Shown here piece after piece: positions 11,674 through 19,129 of a stretch of 22,222 nucleotides of DNA. How positions within the stretch are numbered: position 1 is the stretch's first letter; each line of letters opens with the position of its first letter. The notes below the pieces were generated by a model. It saw only the letters and a program-made list of their open reading frames with translations, searched no databases and was not told where the DNA came from. This DNA comes from Ruminococcaceae bacterium UBA1691 (GTDB taxonomy: Bacteria; Bacillota; Clostridia; Oscillospirales; Acutalibacteraceae), in assembly GCA_002320555.1 (NCBI GenBank), contig DCJV01000042.1, positions 1 to 22,222 of the forward strand, written 5' to 3'. A program made the position numbers and the translations under genes.

Positions 11674-12882
11674 ATGTGGCCAATCAAAAAAGCATGGTAC
11701 CGTACTTATCAGGCGGTTTTCCGCGTGCTTGTCTGCTTCCTCGACTGGTCGGAGCCGGAGCGGCTCGAGGGCCCCGGCGCGATTAAGCGCTTGCCGGAGC
11801 TGATCAAGTCCAAGGGCGTGGAAAAGGTGCTCGTCGTTACGGATAAGGGCCTGATGGGCCTTCATCTGCTCGATCCGCTCTTTGAAAAGCTGACTCAGGC
11901 CGGCATCCAGTACTCGCTCTATGATGGCACGCAACCCAATCCCACCTTTGACAATATCGAAGACGCACGCAGCCTCTATGTGGAGAACAACTGCGAAGCG
12001 ATCATCGCCTTTGGCGGCGGCTCCTCCATGGACTGCGCCAAGGTTGCTGCGGCACGCGTAGTGCGCCCAAATACGCCAATCCCGAAGATGCGTGGCGTGC
12101 TCAAGGTCCTGCGCAAGCTGCCGCCGTTCTTCGCCGTCCCCACCACGGCGGGTACCGGCTCTGAGACGACCATTGCGGCCGTCGTCACCAATCCGAAAAC
12201 ACATGAGAAATATGCCATTAATGATCCTGTCCTGCGCCCGAAATACGCGGTGCTCGATCCGGAGCTCACCGTCGGCCTGCCGCCGCACATCACCTCCACC
12301 ACCGGTATGGACGCACTCACCCACGCGGTGGAAGCCTATATCGGCCGCAGCAATACACGCAATACGGAAGAAAACGCGAAGCGCGCCGTCAAGATGATTT
12401 TTGCCAATATTGAGAAGGTCTATCAAAACGGCAAGGATATCGACGCGCGCGGCAAAATGCTGCTTGCATCCTACTATGCAGGCGTTGCCTTCACGCGCGC
12501 TTATGTCGGCTATGTCCACGCCATCGCCCATAACCTCGGTGGCATGTATGGCATCGCGCATGGCCTTGCCAACGCGATCATCCTGCCGTACGTCCTCGAT
12601 TACTACGGAGCAAGCGCGCATCAGCGCCTTGCGGACCTTGCAGATGTGGCCGGCGTGTCGCAGCCCGGTATGACCGTTGCCCAGAAGGCGAATGCCTTTA
12701 TCGCCGCCATTCGCCAGCTCAACAAGAATATGAATATCCCCGACAAGATCGAGCAGATCCGCGAGGAGGATATTCCGACGCTGGTCAAACGTGCGCTCAA
12801 GGAGGGCAACCCGCTCTATCCGGTGCCAAAGATCATGGATGAAGCGGACTGCGAAATGGTGATTCGCCGCCTGATGCCGTAA
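11674..12882 (+). CDS. Iron-containing alcohol dehydrogenase
   Basis: 402 residues, a full-length group III (Fe-dependent) dehydrogenase. The nucleotide-binding turn is FGGGSSMD (113-120), with TTAGTGSE at 157-164. The metal ligands are Asp213 and His217 (GMDALTHAVE), His286 (AIAHNLGG) and His296 (AHGLANA), all present. It should interconvert an aldehyde or ketone and an alcohol with NAD(P)H in the cytoplasm; the substrate cannot be read from sequence. Residues 1-30 form an amphipathic, aromatic-rich extension ahead of the domain (KKAWYRTYQAVFRVLVCFLDW region), which could serve membrane or partner contact. The ATG at 11674 is 12 nt from GGAAGG, a weak ribosome site. It follows the structured RNA and is probably expressed by read-through of that terminator or from an unseen promoter. 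Confidence 0.94.
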   Translation: MWPIKKAWYRTYQAVFRVLVCFLDWSEPERLEGPGAIKRLPELIKSKGVEKVLVVTDKGLMGLHLLDPLFEKLTQAGIQYSLYDGTQPNPTFDNIEDARSLYVENNCEAIIAFGGGSSMDCAKVAAARVVRPNTPIPKMRGVLKVLRKLPPFFAVPTTAGTGSETTIAAVVTNPKTHEKYAINDPVLRPKYAVLDPELTVGLPPHITSTTGMDALTHAVEAYIGRSNTRNTEENAKRAVKMIFANIEKVYQNGKDIDARGKMLLASYYAGVAFTRAYVGYVHAIAHNLGGMYGIAHGLANAIILPYVLDYYGASAHQRLADLADVAGVSQPGMTVAQKANAFIAAIRQLNKNMNIPDKIEQIREEDIPTLVKRALKEGNPLYPVPKIMDEADCEMVIRRLMP

Positions 12883-12904
12883 CATATCCCAATATAGGCA
12901 ATCG

Positions 12905-12947
12905 CCCTGAAACGGTAAATGCATTTGCTGCCGTTTCAGGGTTTTTT
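12905..12947 (+). terminator. Terminator after the alcohol dehydrogenase
   Basis: A perfect 11-bp stem, CCCTGAAACGG (12905-12915) with CCGTTTCAGGG (12931-12941), then six T (12942-12947). Confidence 0.94.
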
Positions 12948-13044
12948 GATATTTCCCGGGAAAAATCAGACGCTTCTTATGCTCCATTCGCATAGCATGA
13001 AGTGTATCTGGATCAAAATCGGAAGGACGAAGGGGCGAAGCTTT

Positions 13045-14127
13045 ATGACCATCAGCCTGTGCATGATCGTAAAAAATGAGGAGACAACGCTTGCGCGTTG
13101 CCTGGACAGCGTCGTGGGAATTGCCGATGAGATCATCATTGTCGATACCGGTTCCACAGACCGGACAAAAGAGATCGCCGGGCGGTATACAGACAAAATT
13201 TTTGACTTCCCCTGGGTGGACGATTTCGCCGCTGCGCGCAACTTCTCCTTTTCCAAGGCGACGATGGAATACTGCATGTGGCTTGATGCGAGTGACATTC
13301 TGCTCGGCGTGGACCAAACGAACCTGAAAAAGCTCAAAATCGAACTTCCAGCGGAAACAGACGTTGTGATGATGCGCTACCATACCGCCTTTGATGAGGC
13401 GGGCAATCCGACCTTTTCCTATTACCGGGAGCGTATTGTGCGCAACCATGCCGGCTTCTTCTGGCAGGGTGCAGTCCACGAGGTCATCACGCCGGTGGGC
13501 GCGATCGTTTACTCTGAAATTGCCGTCACGCACCGGAAGCTCCGCCCCAGCGACCCGGACCGGGATCTGCGCATCTTTGAAAAGCTCCTCCGGGAGGGCC
13601 GGCCGCTCACACCACACGAGCAGTTTTACTATGCGCGGGAGCTTTATTACCACAGGCGCTTTCAGGAAGCGGACGAAGCCTTCACCACCTTTCTGGACGA
13701 TGGGCATGGCTGGATCGGAAACCAGATTGATGCCTGCCGGCTCCGCGCTGATTGCCGCTATCAGCAGGGTCATGCACAGCAGGCCCTGGAAAGCCTGTTG
13801 CAAAGCTTTGCGTTTGACCTCCCACGGGCGCCCGTGTGCTGTGACATCGGAAAGCATTTTTTCGACCGGCGGAATTACCGCGTTGCGTGCTTCTGGTATG
13901 AACAGGCGATACGCTGTCCCCGCGACGAGCGTGCCGGCACCTTGATCCAACCGGATTACCATGGCTATATCCCCTATCTTCAGCTGTGTGCCTGTTGCCA
14001 GCGGATGGGAGAGCGAGAAAAGGCGATCGCCTATAACGAACAGGCAGGGGAATGCAAGCCGGACTCCGCGGCTGTACGCCAAAACCGGGAATATTTTTTA
14101 CAAACCTCACCGGGATCGGGGATCTAG
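13045..14127 (+). CDS. Family 2 glycosyltransferase with helical-repeat C-terminus
   Basis: 360 residues from ATG 13045, where the GT2 fold begins (MTISLCMIVKNEE); the open frame reaches further back, but that part starts inside the preceding terminator. The GT-A domain covers about 1-220: VKNEE, VDTGSTDRT with Asp34, and LDASD (80-84) as the metal-binding acidic motif. The remainder is helix-rich, with TPR-like pairs (EQFYYARELYYHRRFQEAD and similar), the layout of SunS-type or TPR-containing GT2 enzymes. It would move a sugar from a nucleotide donor onto a protein, lipid or glycan; the acceptor is unknown. The ribosome site is poor (GGGG 9 nt upstream) and no promoter was found. It lies alone between a terminator and the glg promoter. 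Confidence 0.86.
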   Translation: MTISLCMIVKNEETTLARCLDSVVGIADEIIIVDTGSTDRTKEIAGRYTDKIFDFPWVDDFAAARNFSFSKATMEYCMWLDASDILLGVDQTNLKKLKIELPAETDVVMMRYHTAFDEAGNPTFSYYRERIVRNHAGFFWQGAVHEVITPVGAIVYSEIAVTHRKLRPSDPDRDLRIFEKLLREGRPLTPHEQFYYARELYYHRRFQEADEAFTTFLDDGHGWIGNQIDACRLRADCRYQQGHAQQALESLLQSFAFDLPRAPVCCDIGKHFFDRRNYRVACFWYEQAIRCPRDERAGTLIQPDYHGYIPYLQLCACCQRMGEREKAIAYNEQAGECKPDSAAVRQNREYFLQTSPGSGI

Positions 14128-14287
14128 GCTTTTCCATGATCCCTGTGGCGCATTTTTCGGCATTTTGTCGAAAAAAGAAGCGTATTTCTTTTCTATACAG
14201 AAAGAATAAAGGCGAATCTTGTAACAAAATCACTAAAAATAGACCAGCAAATTTGCGCTTGGTTTGAATAAAATAGTCAAAATACAC

Positions 14288-14316
14288 TTGAAAATTGAAT
14301 TTCGGTTTGCTAAAAT
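14288..14316 (+). promoter_or_regulatory. Promoter of the glycogen operon
   Basis: TTGAAA (14288-14293), 17 bp, TAAAAT (14311-14316), with the extension TGC directly before the -10. The start point would fall near 14323, at the left end of the inverted-repeat element, so the mRNA would carry a leader of about 300 nt. Confidence 0.65.
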
Positions 14317-14321
14317 GAAGA

Positions 14322-14598
14322 TAGCATCGGCGAACAGGGGCAACAACGGTTTTGGGGCAATGCCGGGGACCTCTGCCGGCGTTATCCTCCTCGCCTTCCG
14401 GCAAGGAAGGCGTCGTCGTCTGCCTTGCCAAAGGCCCCGGCATTGCCCCAAAACTCCAAAGGGCCGCTCCGGCGCCGCAGGGGCGGGTTTGCAAGGCCAC
14501 AGGGCGAAGGCTGGCTGCCGCCAGCCGAGGCCGAGAACGCGGCAAACGTGGCTTTGCGGCTGCCGGGCGGCGCTGTTTCCCCTTGTTTACCGATGCTA
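14322..14598. repeat. GC-rich MITE-like element with terminal inverted repeats in the glg leader
   Basis: The 277-bp segment is bounded by imperfect terminal inverted repeats of about 27 bp: TAGCATCGG at 14322-14330 and CCGATGCTA at 14590-14598 are exact, and the match continues inward through AACA, GGGG and AACA blocks with few changes. The ends carry TA on both sides. It is much richer in GC than its flanks and full of palindromes. No transposase is present, so it would need one in trans. A dispersed repeat is the likely nature but cannot be shown from a single copy. Confidence 0.6.
14349..14454. repeat. Perfect 20-bp inverted repeat forming a 106-base hairpin
   Basis: GTTTTGGGGCAATGCCGGGG (14349-14368) is the exact reverse complement of 14435-14454. 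Inside, CGCCTTCC (14392-14399) and GGAAGGCG (14405-14412) form a second perfect hairpin around a GGCAA loop. Further right are GGCTGG/CCAGCC (14509-14514 with 14521-14526) and GCAAA/TTTGC (14542-14546 with 14553-14557). In RNA this would be a very stable structure between the glg promoter and glgB. Confidence 0.9.
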
Positions 14599-14624
14599 CT
14601 ATAAAATAAATGAGGTGTACCTCC

Positions 14625-16613
14625 ATGGCGAAGCGAAAGGGCTCTCCTTCCGACGTGCCACTGTATTTGTTCCACGAGGGCAGCAATGCCCGCGCATACA
14701 AATACTTCGGCGTGCATAGAATAGACGAAGGAAAAATGGTGTTTCGTACTTGGGCGCCGCATGCCGCAGGCGTCAGCGTCGTGGGCGATTTCAATCACTG
14801 GGACGCGGAAAAGAATCCTATGCTGCCAGTCGATGACGGCGGTGTGTGGGAGGTGGAAATGCCGGCACTGGGGCAATTTGAAAACTATAAATTTTGCATC
14901 CTGACTGACGACGGCCGGCAGCTGATGAAAAGCGACCCTTACGGCGTACATATGGAAACGCGCCCCGGCACTGCTTCCAAAATTTATGATCTGGGTGGCT
15001 ATGAATGGGGCGACCAAGCCTGGGAGGAGCAGAAGAAGCAGATCGTTGTCTACGACAGTCCCGTCAATATCTATGAAATCCATGCGGGCTCCTGGCGGCG
15101 GTATCCCGATGACAATTTGTTTGATTACCGCAAGCTTGCCGACGATATCATCCCCTATCTTACCGAAATGGGCTATACGCATGTCGAGCTCATGCCCGTG
15201 ATGGAGCATCCCTTCGACGGCTCCTGGGGCTATCAGGTAACCGGCTATTTTGCGGTCACCTCCCGCTACGGTACGCCGCACGACTTCATGTATTTCGTCG
15301 ATCAGTGCCATCAGGCAGGCATCGGCGTGATTCTCGACTGGGTGCCCGCGCACTTCCCAAAGGATGCCAACGGCCTGTATGAATTCGATGGGGGGCCTTG
15401 CTATGAATACGCAGACCCGCGCAAGGGCGAGCACCGCCAGTGGGGCACGCGCGTATTCGATTATGGGCGTAATGAGGTGGCGAGCTTCCTGATTTCCAGC
15501 GCCATGTTTTGGCTTGATCAATACCATGTGGACGGCCTGCGCGTGGACGCTGTGGCCTCGATGCTCTATCTCGACTACGGCAGGGATGACGGGGATTGGA
15601 TTCCCAATGTCCATGGCGGTCGGGAAAATCTTGAGGCCGTGGCCTTTCTGCGCAAGCTAAACGAGGTTATCTTCCAGGAGCACCCTACCACGCTGATGAT
15701 CGCTGAGGAGAGTACCGCTTGGCCCCTCGTCTCCAAGCCGACGAATGTAGGCGGCCTTGGCTTCAACTTCAAGTGGAATATGGGCTGGATGAATGATATC
15801 CTGCGCTATGTCTCGCTTGATGGTTATTTCCGCAAATACAATCATGACTGCCTCACCTTCTCCTTCTTCTATGCATTTTCAGAGAACTATATCCTGCCGA
15901 TCTCGCACGACGAGGTGGTGCACGGAAAGGGCTCCATGATCAACAAAATGCCTGGCAGTTATGAGGAAAAATTTGCGGGACTGCGCGTTTTTTATGGCTA
16001 TATGATGGCGCACCCGGGCAAGAAGCTGCTTTTCATGGGCCAGGAATTCGGGCAGTTTAAGGAATGGGATTTTGCCGCCGAATTGGACTGGCTTTTGCTC
16101 GACTATGAAAAGCATGCGCAGCTGCGGGACTATGTTAAGGCCCTGAACCACTTCTATCTCGAGCATCCGCCGCTGTGGCAGATCGACTACAGCTGGGAGG
16201 GCTTTTCCTGGATTTCTAGCGACGATTGCGCAAATTCCGTCATCGCCTTCCGCCGCATGGACGACCGTGGAAACGAGATCATCGCTGTCTGCAATTTCAC
16301 AAAGGTGGAGCGCCCGGATTACCGCATCGGCGCACCCAAGCGCGGAGACTACCGCGTCCTACTCAATTCCGACGCCACTGCCTTCGGCGGCGAGGGAAAG
16401 GGCTCTGCCGGCATGATCAAAACGGAGGACGTCCCCATGCATGGCTATGAGCAGAGCATCGTGCTCAGCCTGCCCGGCTTCTCCGTGCTGTACCTGCAGC
16501 TCTCAAAGGAACGCAAAAGGAGGCAGAAAAAGGCGCCTGCTTCCTCTGCCAAAGCGGAGCCAGTGAAAAAGAAAGGGAAAGTCACTGGGCAGGATGCCAA
16601 AGCGACACCGTAA
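14625..16613 (+). CDS. glgB: 1,4-alpha-glucan branching enzyme GlgB
   Basis: 662 residues from ATG 14625, which lies 7 nt after GAGGTG; the in-frame ATG at 14610 overlaps that site and is rejected. An N-terminal carbohydrate-binding (CBM48-like) domain (about 30-120, with VVGDFNHWD) precedes a GH13 barrel. Catalytic residues are Asp308 (RVDAVASM), Glu361 (IAEESTAW) and Asp429 (SHDEVVHG), all intact. It cuts an alpha-1,4 glucan and re-attaches the piece by an alpha-1,6 bond, making branches. A C-terminal beta domain is followed by a Lys/Ala-rich, probably disordered tail of about 30 residues. First gene of glgB-C-D-A. Confidence 0.97.
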   Translation: MAKRKGSPSDVPLYLFHEGSNARAYKYFGVHRIDEGKMVFRTWAPHAAGVSVVGDFNHWDAEKNPMLPVDDGGVWEVEMPALGQFENYKFCILTDDGRQLMKSDPYGVHMETRPGTASKIYDLGGYEWGDQAWEEQKKQIVVYDSPVNIYEIHAGSWRRYPDDNLFDYRKLADDIIPYLTEMGYTHVELMPVMEHPFDGSWGYQVTGYFAVTSRYGTPHDFMYFVDQCHQAGIGVILDWVPAHFPKDANGLYEFDGGPCYEYADPRKGEHRQWGTRVFDYGRNEVASFLISSAMFWLDQYHVDGLRVDAVASMLYLDYGRDDGDWIPNVHGGRENLEAVAFLRKLNEVIFQEHPTTLMIAEESTAWPLVSKPTNVGGLGFNFKWNMGWMNDILRYVSLDGYFRKYNHDCLTFSFFYAFSENYILPISHDEVVHGKGSMINKMPGSYEEKFAGLRVFYGYMMAHPGKKLLFMGQEFGQFKEWDFAAELDWLLLDYEKHAQLRDYVKALNHFYLEHPPLWQIDYSWEGFSWISSDDCANSVIAFRRMDDRGNEIIAVCNFTKVERPDYRIGAPKRGDYRVLLNSDATAFGGEGKGSAGMIKTEDVPMHGYEQSIVLSLPGFSVLYLQLSKERKRRQKKAPASSAKAEPVKKKGKVTGQDAKATP

Positions 16614-16643
16614 AATCCCGACGGAATGCCCTTCCGCGGATTT
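16613..16643 (+). promoter_or_regulatory. Intercistronic hairpin glgB-glgC
   Basis: AAATCC (16613-16618) pairs with GGATTT (16638-16643) and CGGAA (16622-16626) with TTCCG (16632-16636). There is no T-run, so it looks like a processing or stability hairpin and not a terminator. Confidence 0.4.
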
Positions 16644-16692
16644 CATAAATCATCAATCATCAATTATTAGAAAATAAAGGAGGTAATCATAT

Positions 16693-17910
16693 ATGGCCCG
16701 AAAAAAGGAATGCATCGCTATGCTCCTTGCGGGTGGGCAGGGCAGCCGGCTCGGTATTCTGACCAAGAACATTGCCAAGCCCGCCGTCCCCTATGGCGGC
16801 AAATACCGCATCATCGACTTTCCGCTCTCCAACTGCGTGAATTCCGGTATCGACACCGTTGGCGTTCTCACCCAGTATCAGCCGCTAGAGCTCAATGACT
16901 ACATCGGCAATGGGGAACCGTGGGATCTCGACCGCGTCAACGGGGGTGTACATATTCTCTCCCCGTATCAGAAAATCCGCGGGACGCAGTGGTATAAAAA
17001 CACCGCCAACGCCATCTATCAGAATATCAATTTTATCGACCGCTATGATCCCGAATATGTCGTCGTTCTCTCCGGTGACCATATTTACAAAATGGATTAT
17101 TCCAAAATGCTCGCCTTCCATAAGGAAAAGCAGGCGGCCTGCACCATCGCCATGCTGGAGGTCCCGTGGGAGGAAGCGCCCCGCTTCGGCCTGATGATGG
17201 TCGACGACAACGGTGCGATCACAGAGTTTGAGGAAAAGCCCAAAAATCCCAGAAGCAACAAGGCCTCCATGGGCGTTTACATGTTCACCTGGAGCAAGCT
17301 GCGCCAGTATCTGCTCGATGATGAGGCCAATGAAGCCTCCAGCCACGATTTCGGTCACGACCTGATCCCGGCTATGCATGCGGCGCACGAACAGCTCTAT
17401 GCTTTCCCCTTCGACGGCTATTGGAAGGATGTTGGGACGATCGACAGCCTTTGGGAGGCCAATCTCGATCTGCTTAACCCAAATGTAGACCTCGACCTGA
17501 GCGACCCGGACTGGAAAATTTATTCCCGCAATCCGGTCGCCCCGCCGCACTATGTCTCCCCGGACGCCACAGTCCAGAATTCCCTGATCTCCGAGGGCGG
17601 ATTGATTGAGGGCAGCGTGGACTTTTCCGTCCTGTTTGCAAACGTTTGTATCGAAAAGGGCGCGGTGGTCCGCGATTCGATCCTGATGCCCGGCACTGTC
17701 GTGAAAAAGGGCGCGGTGGTCCAGTACGCGATCATCGCGGAAAAGGCCGTGATTGAAGAAAACGCCGTGGTCGGTAAACGCCCGGAGGATATGGAAAACC
17801 TATCCGACTGGGGCGTCGCCGTGGTTGGTGCAAACGTCCGCATCGGCGCAGGCGCACACGTCGTGCCAAAGGCTATGGTGGATGAAGACCTGCCGAAGGT
17901 GGAAGTTTGA
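16693..17910 (+). CDS. glgC: Glucose-1-phosphate adenylyltransferase, catalytic subunit GlgC
   Basis: 405 residues. It makes ADP-glucose from ATP and glucose-1-phosphate, the committed step of glycogen synthesis. The nucleotidyltransferase loop LAGGQGSRL (12-20), catalytic Asp129 in SGDHIYKMD, and FEEKPK with Lys182 for the sugar phosphate are all present. The C-terminal part (about 290-395) is a left-handed beta-helix built from hexapeptide-like repeats. AGGAGGT precedes the ATG at 16693. Its stop codon lies within an AT-rich hairpin, and glgD follows on the same transcript; in Firmicutes the two form a heteromer. Confidence 0.97.
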   Translation: MARKKECIAMLLAGGQGSRLGILTKNIAKPAVPYGGKYRIIDFPLSNCVNSGIDTVGVLTQYQPLELNDYIGNGEPWDLDRVNGGVHILSPYQKIRGTQWYKNTANAIYQNINFIDRYDPEYVVVLSGDHIYKMDYSKMLAFHKEKQAACTIAMLEVPWEEAPRFGLMMVDDNGAITEFEEKPKNPRSNKASMGVYMFTWSKLRQYLLDDEANEASSHDFGHDLIPAMHAAHEQLYAFPFDGYWKDVGTIDSLWEANLDLLNPNVDLDLSDPDWKIYSRNPVAPPHYVSPDATVQNSLISEGGLIEGSVDFSVLFANVCIEKGAVVRDSILMPGTVVKKGAVVQYAIIAEKAVIEENAVVGKRPEDMENLSDWGVAVVGANVRIGAGAHVVPKAMVDEDLPKVEV

Positions 17911-17928
17911 AAAATAAATTTTTCAAAC
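17905..17928 (+). promoter_or_regulatory. Perfect inverted repeat over the glgC stop codon
   Basis: GTTTGAAAAAT (17905-17915) and ATTTTTCAAAC (17918-17928) are perfect 11-bp arms around AA, with the glgC TGA inside the left arm. It is followed by CGGTTAATG with no long T-run, so it may set the ratio of GlgC to GlgD by mRNA processing rather than end transcription. Confidence 0.5.
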
Positions 17929-17956
17929 GGTTAATGCGAAAGGAATGGTCTTAAAT

Positions 17957-19072
17957 ATGAGAGCGAACGACGTTTTAGGAATCATCTATTCCAATGCCTA
18001 CGACTCTGTTTTGAGCGAGCTGACCAATGCGCGCACCATGGGCAGCGTTCCCTTCGGCGGACGCTACCGGCTCATCGACTTCGCGCTATCCAATCTGGTC
18101 AACTGCGGGATCAATAAGGTCGGTATCATTACAAAAAGCAATTATCAATCCCTGATGGACCACATTGGCACTGGAAAGCCGTGGGATCTATCTCGCAAGC
18201 GTGGCGGCATGTTCCTTCTGCCGCCCTTCAACAGCAGCCATACGGGCATGTACCGCGATCGGATTCAGGCGCTCATGGGCATCATGCGCTTTCTGGAGCA
18301 GTCCAAAGAGGAATACATCGTCCTGATGGACACAAATGTCGTGTGTAATTTTGATCTCAATGATATGTGCCGCGCCCATACGGAAAGCGGCGCTGATATC
18401 ACGATCGCCTATCATCACGGGCGCGCGCCTCATTTGGATGAGCTGATGACCTTCACCTTCGACGAGGGCCAAAAGGTCTCCAAGATCGCGCTCGATCCCA
18501 AAACGAGCAAGCCGGTCAACTATGCGATGAATATCATCCTGATCAGTAAGGCGCTTCTCATCCGACTGATCAACAATGCCATCAGCCTGAATCAGGACAG
18601 CTTCGTGCGGGACGTGATCCAGCATAATTTGAAGCGGCTGAACATCTACGGCTACGAAGTAAAGGGCTTTACCAGCGTATTCGACTCGCTGCAAAGCTAT
18701 TACGATATCAGCATGAGCCTGTTGGATCCGGCCAACTGCCAGGAGCTTTTCACGCGCGAGCGCCCGGTCTATACCAAGGTGCGCGACGATATGCCGGCGA
18801 TCTACGGCCTAGGCTCCACGGTGAAAAATTCGCTGGTTGCAGACGGCTGCAGCATCGACGGTGATGTAGAAAACTGCATCCTGTTCCGCGGCGTGCAGAT
18901 CGGCAAGGGCGCCGTTGTGCGCAATTCCATCATCATGCAGGGCTCCTATATCAGCGAGGGAGTCCATCTCGACTGTGTCATCGCCGATAAGAGTGTGGTC
19001 GTCCGCCCGCACAAAACCGTGACAGGCACCAGTACCTATCCCGTCTATATCGGCAAGGGCATCGTTATTTGA
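17957..19072 (+). CDS. glgD: GlgD, regulatory subunit of glucose-1-phosphate adenylyltransferase
   Basis: 371 residues from ATG 17957 (MRANDVLG, the usual GlgD beginning). The in-frame ATG at 17945 abuts the only ribosome site (AAAGGA) and is unlikely, although the distance to 17957 (13 nt) is a little long. It shares the GlgC fold (VPFGGRYRLIDFALSN near 32-47; beta-helix repeats at the C-terminus) but lacks the GGxGxRL phosphate loop, and the catalytic SGDH motif is replaced by MDTNVVCNFD. It is therefore a non-catalytic partner that modulates GlgC, as known for Firmicutes GlgCD. Confidence 0.94.
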   Translation: MRANDVLGIIYSNAYDSVLSELTNARTMGSVPFGGRYRLIDFALSNLVNCGINKVGIITKSNYQSLMDHIGTGKPWDLSRKRGGMFLLPPFNSSHTGMYRDRIQALMGIMRFLEQSKEEYIVLMDTNVVCNFDLNDMCRAHTESGADITIAYHHGRAPHLDELMTFTFDEGQKVSKIALDPKTSKPVNYAMNIILISKALLIRLINNAISLNQDSFVRDVIQHNLKRLNIYGYEVKGFTSVFDSLQSYYDISMSLLDPANCQELFTRERPVYTKVRDDMPAIYGLGSTVKNSLVADGCSIDGDVENCILFRGVQIGKGAVVRNSIIMQGSYISEGVHLDCVIADKSVVVRPHKTVTGTSTYPVYIGKGIVI

Positions 19073-19129
19073 GGCCCCGGACGCTGTGTTCTTTCGGATC
19101 AACCCCGCGTCTGAAAAGGAGGATTCATT

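Noticed and set aside
12919..13044. Longer N-terminus for the glycosyltransferase
   Set aside because: The upstream ATG lies within the loop of the preceding terminator and the extra residues match nothing in GT2 proteins.
11446..14082. Minus-strand open frame of 878 codons
   Set aside because: It lies opposite the alcohol dehydrogenase, the glycosyltransferase and two terminators; its sequence has no recognisable domain and it reflects low stop-codon frequency opposite GC-rich genes.
14610..14624. Upstream ATG for glgB
   Set aside because: It overlaps the GAGGTG ribosome site that serves the ATG at 14625.
13682..14794. Minus-strand frame of 370 codons through the inverted-repeat element
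   Set aside because: It spans the 3' end of the glycosyltransferase gene, the glg promoter and the repeat element; the composition is that of a GC-rich repeat, not a protein.
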